From positions 1 to 10,151 of the forward strand of contig DMJA01000092.1 in the NCBI GenBank assembly GCA_003451935.1: a DNA stretch of 10,151 nucleotides. The letters run 5' to 3'. Below the pieces are notes generated by a model, which did no database searches, had not been told where the DNA came from, and saw only the letters and a program-made list of their open reading frames with translations. This document shows positions 1 to 5,375 of the stretch, piece after piece (the stretch's first letter is position 1; every line of letters starts with the position of its first letter). This DNA comes from Verrucomicrobiota bacterium. GTDB lineage: Bacteria; Verrucomicrobiota; Kiritimatiellia; CAIQIC01; Lenti-01. The position numbers and the translations under genes are program-made.

Positions 1-543
1 TACGCGGACGGCGAGAAGCGCTACATCCTGGCGCCCAACGGCGTGAAGGAAGGCGCGACCCTGCTGGCGAGCCCGAAGGCGGAGCCGGTGGACGGCAACG
101 CGTTGCCGCTGTCGGCGATTCCGCTGGGCATGTCGATCCACGCCATCGAGCTGGTCCCGGGTGCGGGCGCCAAGATGGTGCGCAGCGCGGGCATGGTGGC
201 GCGCATCGGCGCGCGCGACGATGTGTTCGCGCATGTCAAGCTGCCGTCGGGCGAGATGCGCAAGGTGCTCGTGGAGTGCTACGCGACGATCGGCCAGGTG
301 GGCAATTTGGAGCACGAGAACATTTCGTTGGGCAAGGCCGGCCGCAAGCGCTGGAAGGGCATCCGCCCGACCGTGCGCGGCGTGGCGATGAACCCGGTGG
401 ACCATCCGATGGGCGGCGGCGAAGGCCGGAGCTCGGGCGGCGGACATCCGGTGACGCCGTGGGGCCAGCTGACGAAGGGCAAGAAGACGCGCAACAAGCG
501 CAAGCCCTCGGGCAAGTTCATTGTGCAACGGAGAAAGAAGTAA
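1..543 (+). CDS. rplB: 50S ribosomal protein L2, 5'-truncated by the window edge
   Basis: L2 is a primary 23S rRNA-binding protein of the large subunit, needed for subunit association and peptidyl-transferase centre assembly. The frame is open from base 1 and begins at YADGEKRYILAP, which matches Tyr95 onward of E. coli L2 (mature numbering), so roughly the first 94 residues lie outside the window. The 180 visible residues include RSAG, SGEMRKV, GKAGRKRWKG, RPTVRG and MNPVDHP. The histidine equivalent to E. coli His229, implicated in peptidyl transfer, is kept (codon 403-405). The next conserved histidine of HPHGGGEGR is Met here (codon 409-411), a variant I recall from Bacteroidota and related groups. 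The tail ends FIVQRRKK, as is usual. The first ATG visible in this frame (43) is internal and is not the start. rpsS follows after one base. Confidence 0.98.
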   Translation, partial: YADGEKRYILAPNGVKEGATLLASPKAEPVDGNALPLSAIPLGMSIHAIELVPGAGAKMVRSAGMVARIGARDDVFAHVKLPSGEMRKVLVECYATIGQVGNLEHENISLGKAGRKRWKGIRPTVRGVAMNPVDHPMGGGEGRSSGGGHPVTPWGQLTKGKKTRNKRKPSGKFIVQRRKK

Positions 544-544
544 C

Positions 545-829
545 ATGACGCGCTCAATCAAAAAGGGACCGTATGTGGAAGCCCACCTGATGAAGAAGGT
601 GGAGGCGCTGGCCGCCAGCGGGGCGAAGCGTCCGATCAAGACCTGGTCGCGCCGCAGCATGATTTTGCCGGAGTTCGTGGGCCAGACCTTCACCGTCCAC
701 AACGGCAAGGTGTTCACGAGCGTGTTTGTGACGGAAAACATGGTGGGACACCGCCTCGGCGAGTTTTCGCCCACGCGGACGTTCCGCAAGCACGGCGCGG
801 CGACGGACAAGACCATCGCGCTGAAGTAA
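545..829 (+). CDS. rpsS: 30S ribosomal protein S19
   Basis: S19 binds 16S rRNA in the head of the small subunit, together with S13, near the A site. The 94-residue product has the family's usual length. It starts MTRSIKKGPYVEAHLMKKV, carries RRSMILPEFVG in the middle, and has the C-terminal signature GHRLGEFSPTRTFRKHG. The ATG at 545 is chosen because it gives the canonical N-terminus; the frame is open upstream to about 521, but that stretch is the end of rplB. A modest Shine-Dalgarno GGAG lies at 530-533, inside the last codons of rplB, so translation of the two genes is probably coupled. In most bacteria rplV comes directly after rpsS. Here an unrelated gene begins 10 bases downstream. Confidence 0.98.
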   Translation: MTRSIKKGPYVEAHLMKKVEALAASGAKRPIKTWSRRSMILPEFVGQTFTVHNGKVFTSVFVTENMVGHRLGEFSPTRTFRKHGAATDKTIALK

Positions 830-839
830 GAGATTTTGG

Positions 840-1595
840 ATGATGGGCTTCCGTCGTGGGTTGCGGCTCCTGTGGGCCGTTCCGGTGATTGGAGCCGCGG
901 TTGCGGCGGGCTGGTTCTTCGGCGCGCAGCGGCTGGAGGATGAACGTTCTTTGATGGAAGGGCCGGCGACCGCGCCGGCACGTCTTGAAGAAGGGACCGG
1001 ACCTGTTCCGGAAACCCTGGTTGAGGCGGAGACGGCCGAGACTTCGGTGCAGTCCGCGTGGGATGAGGAAACCAAACCCATCCGCGTGGACGGGCCCGCA
1101 GCAGCGGCCGTGGGAGGCGCGGCGGATGGCCACAACGACGAATTGCTGGACCTGGTGACGAGCGAGTCGCGCATGGTGACGGCCCGTCTGGCGAAGGAAA
1201 TCGAAGGGTTGCGACGCGACCTCGAGGACCGGACCGGACGGATCCGGAAGCTGAGCGAGGCCTTGGCCGAGGCGCAGGCCGCGCTGGATGTGAACGAGGC
1301 GCGGCGGGCGCAGGCGGCCGGCTCCGCGGCGGAAACGCCGGCGGATGCGCCGATCGAAGCGCGGATCGCGGACGTGAACGCGGACCTGGGCCTGGTGATC
1401 CTGGACCAGGGCGCCCGGCAGGGCGTTCGGTACGGGCTGCCGCTGACGGTCCTGCGGGACCGGAGGCGGGTGGCGCGGATCCGGGTCGTGGATGTGAGAG
1501 AGAGAATCGCCGGCGCGGCGGTCGAGGAGACTGCGCGTGGCGACTACCCCCAAACAGGGGACCGAGCGGTGCTGATTCGGCCGGAAGGTTCCTGA
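840..1595 (+). CDS. Uncharacterised membrane-anchored coiled-coil protein inserted in the S10 operon
   Basis: I do not recognise a named family. The 251-residue product starts with basic residues Arg5, Arg6 and Arg9, then one hydrophobic segment (about 9-28, ending GWFFGA) followed by acidic residues. By the positive-inside rule this predicts a cytoplasmic N-terminus and a periplasmic body. Residues 31-100 are an acidic, Ala/Pro-rich linker. Residues 100-158 are a charged, heptad-like helix, probably a coiled coil. Residues 171-248 form a predicted beta-rich domain with ARIADVNADLGLVILDQG, GVRYGLPLTVLR and a late TGDRAVL. Such segments resemble, loosely, the beta domains of MreC or FlgT-type envelope proteins. 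There is no lipobox and there are no cysteines. Start: tandem ATGs at 840 and 843 after a weak AAGAGA. The gene lies 10 bases after rpsS and 12 before rplV, so it is probably co-transcribed. Arg codons are mostly CGG (about 16 of 30, CGC 3), unlike the ribosomal genes. The reading frame looks intact, so it is likely a real gene; its function is unknown. Confidence 0.85.
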   Translation: MMGFRRGLRLLWAVPVIGAAVAAGWFFGAQRLEDERSLMEGPATAPARLEEGTGPVPETLVEAETAETSVQSAWDEETKPIRVDGPAAAAVGGAADGHNDELLDLVTSESRMVTARLAKEIEGLRRDLEDRTGRIRKLSEALAEAQAALDVNEARRAQAAGSAAETPADAPIEARIADVNADLGLVILDQGARQGVRYGLPLTVLRDRRRVARIRVVDVRERIAGAAVEETARGDYPQTGDRAVLIRPEGS

Positions 1596-1607
1596 GGACG
1601 AAGAGAC

Positions 1608-1958
1608 ATGGAAATCAAAGCAGTATCGAAATATGTGAGAATGTCGCCGACCAAGGCGCGGGACCTGACGCGGGCCATCACGGGCAAGAGCGTGGGCGAA
1701 GCGCTGCAGGTGGTGGAGCTGAACAAGCGCAAGGCGGCGGTGTGCATCGGCAAGACGCTGAAGTCGGCGATCGCCAACGCGGAGAACAACGCGGAGCTGT
1801 CGGCGGACAAGCTGTACGTGGCGAGGGCCGTGATCGAAAACGGGCCGACGCTGCCCCGGTATTGGCCGCGGGCGCGCGGGTCGGCCGCCCCGATCCGCAA
1901 GAAGATGAGCCACATCCGCGTGACGCTGACGGACGAGAAGCCGGCGAAGAAGAAATAG
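1608..1958 (+). CDS. rplV: 50S ribosomal protein L22
   Basis: L22 binds several 23S rRNA domains, and its extended beta-hairpin lines the nascent peptide exit tunnel at its narrow point. The product is 116 residues. It begins MEIKAVSKYVRMSPTKARDL and has the family pattern AIANAENN and GPTLPRYWPRARG followed by KKMSHIRVTL. Aligned without gaps to E. coli numbering, the hairpin tip keeps Gly91 and Ala93 but has Ser92 where E. coli has Arg92, and Ala94-Pro95 where E. coli has Asp-Arg. The ATG at 1608 follows GAGGACGAAGAG, which supplies a modest Shine-Dalgarno. The C-terminus is a lysine-rich tail (KPAKKK). It lies 12 bases after the uncharacterised gene and 30 before rpsC. Confidence 0.97.
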   Translation: MEIKAVSKYVRMSPTKARDLTRAITGKSVGEALQVVELNKRKAAVCIGKTLKSAIANAENNAELSADKLYVARAVIENGPTLPRYWPRARGSAAPIRKKMSHIRVTLTDEKPAKKK

Positions 1959-1975
1959 GACGAATTCAGGAAAGC

Positions 1976-1982
1976 AAGGAGG
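1976..1982 (+). promoter_or_regulatory. Strong Shine-Dalgarno AAGGAGG fixing the TTG start of rpsC
   Basis: AAGGAGG is a complete anti-16S match. It ends six bases before the TTG at 1989 and lies in the 30-base gap after rplV. It supports initiation at TTG, since no ATG or GTG in this frame would give the conserved S3 N-terminus. Confidence 0.85.
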
Positions 1983-1988
1983 CGCAAT

Positions 1989-2657
1989 TTGGGCCAAAAA
2001 GTCAATCCGATCGGGTTCCGCATGGCGGTCCACAAGCAGTGGAAGAGCCGCTGGTTTGCGGAGAGGAAAGAGTTCGGCGACCTGTTGAACGAGGATCTGA
2101 TGATCCGCGACATGGTGCGCGCCAAGCTGAAGGATGCGGCGGTGGCGGACATCGTGATCGAGCGGTACGCGCAGCGCGCCCGCGTGACGGTCTATTCCGC
2201 CCGGCCGGGCGTGGTGATCGGCCGCAAGGGCGAGGGCATCGACAAGCTCCGCGAGGAGCTGAGCGCGAAGACCAAGAAAGAGATCTATGTCGAAATCAAG
2301 GAAGTGCGCAGTCCGGACACGAACGCGCAGCTGGTGGCGGAGAGCATCTGCCTGCAGCTGGAGCGCCGCGTGGCCTTCCGCCGCGCAATGAAGCGCGCGC
2401 TGCAGCTGACGATGGACATGGGCGCCCTCGGCATCCGCGTCCAGGCCTGCGGCCGTCTCGGCGGCGCGGAGCTGGCGCGCGTGGAGCACTACATGGTCGG
2501 CAAGGTTCCGCTGCAGACGCTGCGCGCGGACGTGCAATATGGATTCGCCGAGGCCAACACGATGGCCGGCAAGATCGGCGTGAAGTGCTGGATCTGCCAG
2601 AAGCCCGAAGAGGCCAAGGCCCCGAGCAAGGAGAAGTCGTATGCCCCTTATGCCTAA
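1989..2657 (+). CDS. rpsC: 30S ribosomal protein S3
   Basis: S3 sits in the small-subunit head at the mRNA entry channel and contributes to mRNA unwinding. The product is 222 residues, slightly shorter than E. coli S3 (233). It reads MGQKVNPIGFRMAVHKQWKS at the N-terminus, which requires a TTG start at 1989. The KH domain carries the GxxG loop in VVIGRKGEGI (about residues 75-84, GRKG at 78-81). RRAMKRAL at 131-138 includes Arg131, Arg132 and Lys135, the positions tied to helicase activity in E. coli. The S3 C-terminal domain signature GRLGGAELARVE follows at about 155-166, then VPLQTLRADVQYG. The last 20 residues form a charged tail. The final 17 bases overlap the start of rplP in another frame, so the two are probably coupled. 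Confidence 0.98.
   Translation: MGQKVNPIGFRMAVHKQWKSRWFAERKEFGDLLNEDLMIRDMVRAKLKDAAVADIVIERYAQRARVTVYSARPGVVIGRKGEGIDKLREELSAKTKKEIYVEIKEVRSPDTNAQLVAESICLQLERRVAFRRAMKRALQLTMDMGALGIRVQACGRLGGAELARVEHYMVGKVPLQTLRADVQYGFAEANTMAGKIGVKCWICQKPEEAKAPSKEKSYAPYA
2628..2633 (+). promoter_or_regulatory. Shine-Dalgarno AAGGAG for rplP, inside rpsC
   Basis: AAGGAG lies within the last codons of rpsC and ends seven bases before the ATG at 2641. That spacing favours 2641 over the second in-frame ATG at 2650, for which the gap would be 16 bases. Confidence 0.65.
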
Positions 2658-3060
2658 ACGTGTGAAGTACCGCCAGAGCCAGCGCGGATCGCGCAAGGGC
2701 ATGGCGATGTCCGGCAACACCCTGGCGTTCGGCGAATACGGCCTGAAGGCTCTGGAGCGCTGTTGGATGACGAACATCCAGATCGAAGCCTGCCGCGTGG
2801 CGATGAACCGCGAAATGAAGCGCAAGGGCAAGTTGTGGATCCGGGTCTTCCCGGACAAGTCCTATTCGAAGAAGCCCCTCGAGGTCCGCATGGGCAAGGG
2901 CAAGGGCGCGATCGAAGGCTGGGTGGCGGTGATCCGCCCCGGGCGCATCCTGTTCGAGATGGACGGCGTGCCCGAGAAGATGGCAATGGAATGCCTCCGC
3001 CTGGCGTCCACGAAACTCCCGATGCGCACGATGTTCATCCGGCGCGGGATCACCCTGTAG
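2641..3060 (+). CDS. rplP: 50S ribosomal protein L16
   Basis: L16 is a late-assembling large-subunit protein that helps position A-site tRNA. The product is 139 residues. MPKRVKYRQSQRGSRKG near the start and RMGKGKGAIEGWVAVIRPGRILFEMDGVP in parts of residues 83-112 are diagnostic. Arg83 corresponds to E. coli Arg81, the residue hydroxylated in some bacteria; whether this occurs here cannot be seen. Two in-frame ATGs are possible: 2641 gives MPLMPKRV and 2650 gives MPKRV. I chose 2641 because of its Shine-Dalgarno spacing; E. coli-like L16 proteins also start a few residues before MPKR. The start overlaps the 3' end of rpsC by 17 bases. Arginine codons are strongly CGC-biased (13 of 16 by hand count), typical of highly expressed genes in this window. 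Confidence 0.98.
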   Translation: MPLMPKRVKYRQSQRGSRKGMAMSGNTLAFGEYGLKALERCWMTNIQIEACRVAMNREMKRKGKLWIRVFPDKSYSKKPLEVRMGKGKGAIEGWVAVIRPGRILFEMDGVPEKMAMECLRLASTKLPMRTMFIRRGITL

Positions 3061-3073
3061 AGGAGAGCGAGCG

Positions 3074-3268
3074 ATGAAGGCAAAAGAAGTCCGGGACCTG
3101 TCGGCGGAAGAGCAGGCGCAGAAGTTGGCCGAGTCCGAGAAGGAGCTGTTTGGCCTGCGCATCCAGCAGACCGCGGGCCAGCTGGAGAAACCCGACCGCA
3201 TCCGGTTGGTCCGGCGCGAGATCGCGCGAATCAAAACGGTGATGAACCAGGCGAAAGCCGCGAGGTAA
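3074..3268 (+). CDS. rpmC: 50S ribosomal protein L29
   Basis: L29 is a small helical protein near the peptide exit site, where it contributes with L23 to docking of trigger factor, SRP and the translocon. The 64-residue product is of normal length and almost wholly helical and charged. It starts MKAKEVRDLSAEE and has the family core KELFGLRIQQTAGQLEKP followed by RLVRREIARIKTV. AGGAG at 3061-3065 lies eight bases before the ATG at 3074 and supports this start. The gene follows rplP by 13 bases and precedes rpsQ by 5, the usual L16-L29-S17 order. Confidence 0.97.
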   Translation: MKAKEVRDLSAEEQAQKLAESEKELFGLRIQQTAGQLEKPDRIRLVRREIARIKTVMNQAKAAR

Positions 3269-3273
3269 GGCAT

Positions 3274-3555
3274 ATGGCGACAGAAACAAGGAATGTGCGC
3301 AAGGAGCGCGTCGGCGTCGTGGTGAGCGACGCGATGGACAAAACGGTGGTGGTGCAGGCCGAGCGCCGCATCATCCATCCCGTCTATGGCAAGGTCATGC
3401 GCCGCAGCAAGAAATTCTACGTGCACGACGAGAAGAACGAGGCCAAGAAGGGCGACCAGGTGGTCATCACCGAGACGCGTCCGCTGAGCAAGACGAAGCG
3501 GTGGCGGCTGGTGGAGATCTCCGTTCGCGGCAGCGGAAGCGAGGTGTCGAAATGA
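3274..3555 (+). CDS. rpsQ: 30S ribosomal protein S17
   Basis: S17 is an OB-fold primary binder of 16S rRNA needed early in small-subunit assembly. The product is 93 residues. The beta-barrel core spans about residues 10-82, with GVVVSDAMDKTVVV, the HPVYGKVMRRSKKFYVHDE stretch, and the signature GDQVVITETRPLSKTKRW at 60-77. The ATG at 3274 follows GAGG at 3262-3265 in the end of rpmC. The stop codon overlaps the rplN start in an ATGA arrangement. In E. coli the S10 operon ends at rpsQ and a new promoter precedes rplN; here there is no intergenic space for one. Confidence 0.97.
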   Translation: MATETRNVRKERVGVVVSDAMDKTVVVQAERRIIHPVYGKVMRRSKKFYVHDEKNEAKKGDQVVITETRPLSKTKRWRLVEISVRGSGSEVSK

Positions 3556-3917
3556 TCCAGATGGAGACAGAACTGCCGGTGGCCGACAACACCGGGGCCC
3601 GCTTGGCCAAGTGCATCAAGGTGCTGGGCCAGGGCAAGACGATCGCGCACATCGGGGACATCATCCGGGTGTCCATTCGCGAGGCGCAGCCGGTGGGCAT
3701 GGTCAAGAAGGGCGAGGTGGCCCGGGCCTTGATCGTCCGCACGGCCGCGCCGATCCACCGGCCCGACGGCTCGACGCTGTCGTTCGACCACAACGCGGTG
3801 ATTCTGATCGACGACCAGAAGAATCCGCGCGGCAGCCGCATTTTCGGCCCCGTGGCCCGCGAGCTGCGCGAACTGAACTATATGAAGGTCATCTCCCTGG
3901 CCCCCGAGGTGCTGTGA
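3552..3917 (+). CDS. rplN: 50S ribosomal protein L14
   Basis: L14 binds 23S rRNA at the subunit interface, forms bridges to 16S rRNA, and is the contact point for the silencing factor RsfS in bacteria. The product is 121 residues, close to the usual 122. It starts MIQMETELPVADNTGAR and continues CIKVLGQG. The C-terminal half has RGSRIFGPVARELRE and ends MKVISLAPEVL, all highly conserved. The frame is open upstream to 3501, but the ATG at 3552 gives the exact family N-terminus and has GAGG at 3541-3544, seven bases away. It overlaps rpsQ by four bases and rplX by one, implying translational coupling through the three genes. Confidence 0.98.
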   Translation: MIQMETELPVADNTGARLAKCIKVLGQGKTIAHIGDIIRVSIREAQPVGMVKKGEVARALIVRTAAPIHRPDGSTLSFDHNAVILIDDQKNPRGSRIFGPVARELRELNYMKVISLAPEVL

Positions 3918-4183
3918 TGAACAAGACCAAGATCCACATCCGCCGCGGCGACATCGTCAAGGCGATTTCGGGCGAGGACGCGGCCGGCCAGAAGACCGGC
4001 AAGGTCCTGAAGGTGTATCCTTCGAAGGGCCGCGCCCTGGTCGAAGGCTTTAATTTCGTGAAGAAGCATATGCGCAAGTCGCAGGACAATCCCAGCGGAG
4101 GCATCGTCACCAAGGAGGCGCCGATGGCCATTTCGAAGCTGGCGGTGGTGACCCGCGCCGCGAAGAAGACGGACAAGGAATAG
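3917..4183 (+). CDS. rplX: 50S ribosomal protein L24, short form
   Basis: L24 is an assembly initiator of the large subunit that binds the 5' domain of 23S rRNA and lies by the exit tunnel. The 88-residue product has the KOW motif (about residues 9-35, GDIVKAISGED through TGKVLKVYPSKGRALVEG), followed by NFVKKHMRKSQDNPSGGIV and KEAPMAISKL. Compared with E. coli L24 (103 residues) it has about two extra residues in the KOW loop. It lacks the C-terminal hairpin around TGKADRVGFRFEDGKKVR, ending instead in RAAKKTDKE. This may be normal for its lineage. Start: the ATG at 3917 overlaps the rplN stop (TGATG) and has GAGG at 3906-3909. The frame is open well upstream, but that is only the shadow of rplN. 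Confidence 0.96.
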   Translation: MNKTKIHIRRGDIVKAISGEDAAGQKTGKVLKVYPSKGRALVEGFNFVKKHMRKSQDNPSGGIVTKEAPMAISKLAVVTRAAKKTDKE

Positions 4184-4194
4184 GGCGGTCAATC

Positions 4195-4734
4195 ATGTCG
4201 ATCCTGAAAGAGAAATATCAGAAGGAAGTGGTGAAGGCGCTGAAGGCCACCGGGAGGTTCCCTTCCGTGATGGACGTTCCGCGGCTTTCGAAGGTGGTCG
4301 TCAACATGGCGGTCAACGCGATGGTGGACCGCGACACCCTGAAGCTGGTGGCCGACGACCTGGCGAAGATCACGGGGCAGCGCCCCTCGATCCGCAAGGC
4401 GACGAAGAGCATCTCGAACTTCAAGCTGCGCGAAGGCATGGCCATCGGCGCGAAGGTGACGCTCCGCGGCGCCCGGATGTACGACTTCGTCGAGCGGTTG
4501 ATCCACGCGACGCTGCCGCGCATCCGCGACTTCCGCGGCGTTTCGCCGAAGGCGTTCGACGGCCGCGGCAACTACACGCTGGGCCTGAAGGAGCAGACCT
4601 TGTTCCCCGAGATCGAGTCGGACAAGGTCAAGCGGGTCCAGGGCATGGACATCACGATCGTGACCACGGCGAAGAACAACGAGGATGCCAAGGAGCTGCT
4701 GAAGCTGCTGGGCGTCCCGTTCGCAAACGCGTAA
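4195..4734 (+). CDS. rplE: 50S ribosomal protein L5
   Basis: L5 binds 5S rRNA and helps incorporate the 5S particle into the central protuberance, contacting P-site tRNA and S13. The product is 179 residues, the usual length. It contains MDVPRLSKVVVNMAV, ITGQRPSIRKATKSISNFKLREGMAIGAKVTLRG in overlapping pieces, RIRDFRGVSPKAFDGRGNY and LGLKEQTLFPEIE, all typical of L5, and ends ELLKLLGVPF. The ATG at 4195 lies 11 bases after rplX, with only a moderate ribosome binding site (AGGGCGG, 4182-4188). The E. coli spc operon is repressed by S8 binding mRNA in this area; I could not establish an equivalent structure by eye. Confidence 0.98.
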   Translation: MSILKEKYQKEVVKALKATGRFPSVMDVPRLSKVVVNMAVNAMVDRDTLKLVADDLAKITGQRPSIRKATKSISNFKLREGMAIGAKVTLRGARMYDFVERLIHATLPRIRDFRGVSPKAFDGRGNYTLGLKEQTLFPEIESDKVKRVQGMDITIVTTAKNNEDAKELLKLLGVPFANA

Positions 4735-4743
4735 TTCTGGAAA

Positions 4744-4750
4744 GGGAGGA
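4744..4750 (+). promoter_or_regulatory. Strong Shine-Dalgarno GGGAGGA for the TTG start of rpsN
   Basis: GGGAGGA (core GGAGG 4745-4749) ends a few bases before TTG 4756. No ATG or GTG codon gives the conserved MAKTSWIVKA start, so the strong site supports TTG initiation, as in rpsC. Confidence 0.8.
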
Positions 4751-4755
4751 AGACC

Positions 4756-4941
4756 TTGGCTAAGACATCATGGATTGTGAAGGCGTCGCGCGAACCGAAG
4801 TTCGCCGTGCGCGGATATTGCCGGTGCCGGCGGTGCGGACGCTCGCGGGCCTATATTCGGAAGTTCCAATTGTGCCGTATTTGCTTCCGCGAACTGGCGT
4901 CCGAGGGGAAGATCCCGGGCGTCGTGAAAGCCAGCTGGTAG
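4756..4941 (+). CDS. rpsN: 30S ribosomal protein S14, type Z (zinc-binding)
   Basis: S14 binds 16S rRNA in the small-subunit head near S3 and S10. This is the short zinc-binding form (61 residues, sometimes called rpsZ), not the zinc-free form of about 100 residues found in E. coli. Four cysteines at 24, 27, 40 and 43 make a CxxC-x12-CxxC zinc ribbon within RCRRCGRSRAYIRKFQLCRICFRE; Cys22 is an additional cysteine. The C-terminus GKIPGVVKASW is characteristic. The start is TTG, chosen because it yields MAKTSW and has a strong ribosome binding site. It lies 21 bases after rplE and 16 before rpsH, the standard L5-S14-S8 order. Confidence 0.98.
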   Translation: MAKTSWIVKASREPKFAVRGYCRCRRCGRSRAYIRKFQLCRICFRELASEGKIPGVVKASW

Positions 4942-4957
4942 GACGGAGAGAAAAACG

Positions 4958-5356
4958 ATGAGCTGTTCTGATCCCATCGCGGACATGCTGACCTGCATCC
5001 GCAACGCAAGCAAGGCCGGCCTGCCGGCCACCGAGATGAGCCATTCCCGCCTGAAGGCGGAGATTGCGCGCATCTTGAAGAAGGAAGGCTACATCGCCGA
5101 TGTGGCCGAAGGCGACGACGAAGGCAAGAAGCGCCTGCGCGTGGTCCTGAAGTACGACTACAACGAGAAACCGATCATCCAGCAGCTGCGGCGCGTAAGC
5201 AAGCCGGGCCTGCGCCGCTACGTGGCGGCCGCCGACATTCCGCGCGTGCGGGGCGGCATGGGTACGTCGGTGCTGAGCACCAGCCGGGGACTCATGTCCG
5301 ACCGCGAGGCCCGGGCGGCCCACGTGGGCGGCGAAGTGCTCTGCCAGGTCTGGTAA
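4958..5356 (+). CDS. rpsH: 30S ribosomal protein S8
   Basis: S8 is a primary 16S rRNA binder (helix 21) and in E. coli the translational repressor of the spc operon. The product is 132 residues. It begins MSCSDPIADMLTCIRNAS, has RLKAEIARILKKEGYI in the N-terminal domain, and ends with the C-terminal signature STSRGLMSDREARAAHVGGE followed by VLCQVW. The ATG at 4958 follows GGAG at 4945-4948 with a nine-base spacer. All features look typical. Whether it autoregulates this operon cannot be read from the sequence without a folding comparison. Confidence 0.98.
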   Translation: MSCSDPIADMLTCIRNASKAGLPATEMSHSRLKAEIARILKKEGYIADVAEGDDEGKKRLRVVLKYDYNEKPIIQQLRRVSKPGLRRYVAAADIPRVRGGMGTSVLSTSRGLMSDREARAAHVGGEVLCQVW

Positions 5357-5375
5357 TCCGGAGGCGAGGAACATC

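Noticed and set aside
1547..1560. Small inverted repeat CCCC-AAACA-GGGG near the end of the uncharacterised gene
   Set aside because: The stem is only four base pairs, lies inside the coding sequence, and has no T-run after it, so it is not a credible terminator or regulatory hairpin.
714..2858. A 714-codon stop-free frame on the minus strand across rpsS to rplP
   Set aside because: It lies antisense to five confidently identified or intact plus-strand genes. Its translation is rich in Arg, His and Leu, as expected from reading GC-rich codons backwards, with no recognisable domain. It is a composition artefact.
3611..3916. Upstream extension of the rplX frame inside rplN
   Set aside because: The extension translates to low-complexity sequence overlapping L14. 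The ATG at 3917 gives the family N-terminus and has its own Shine-Dalgarno.
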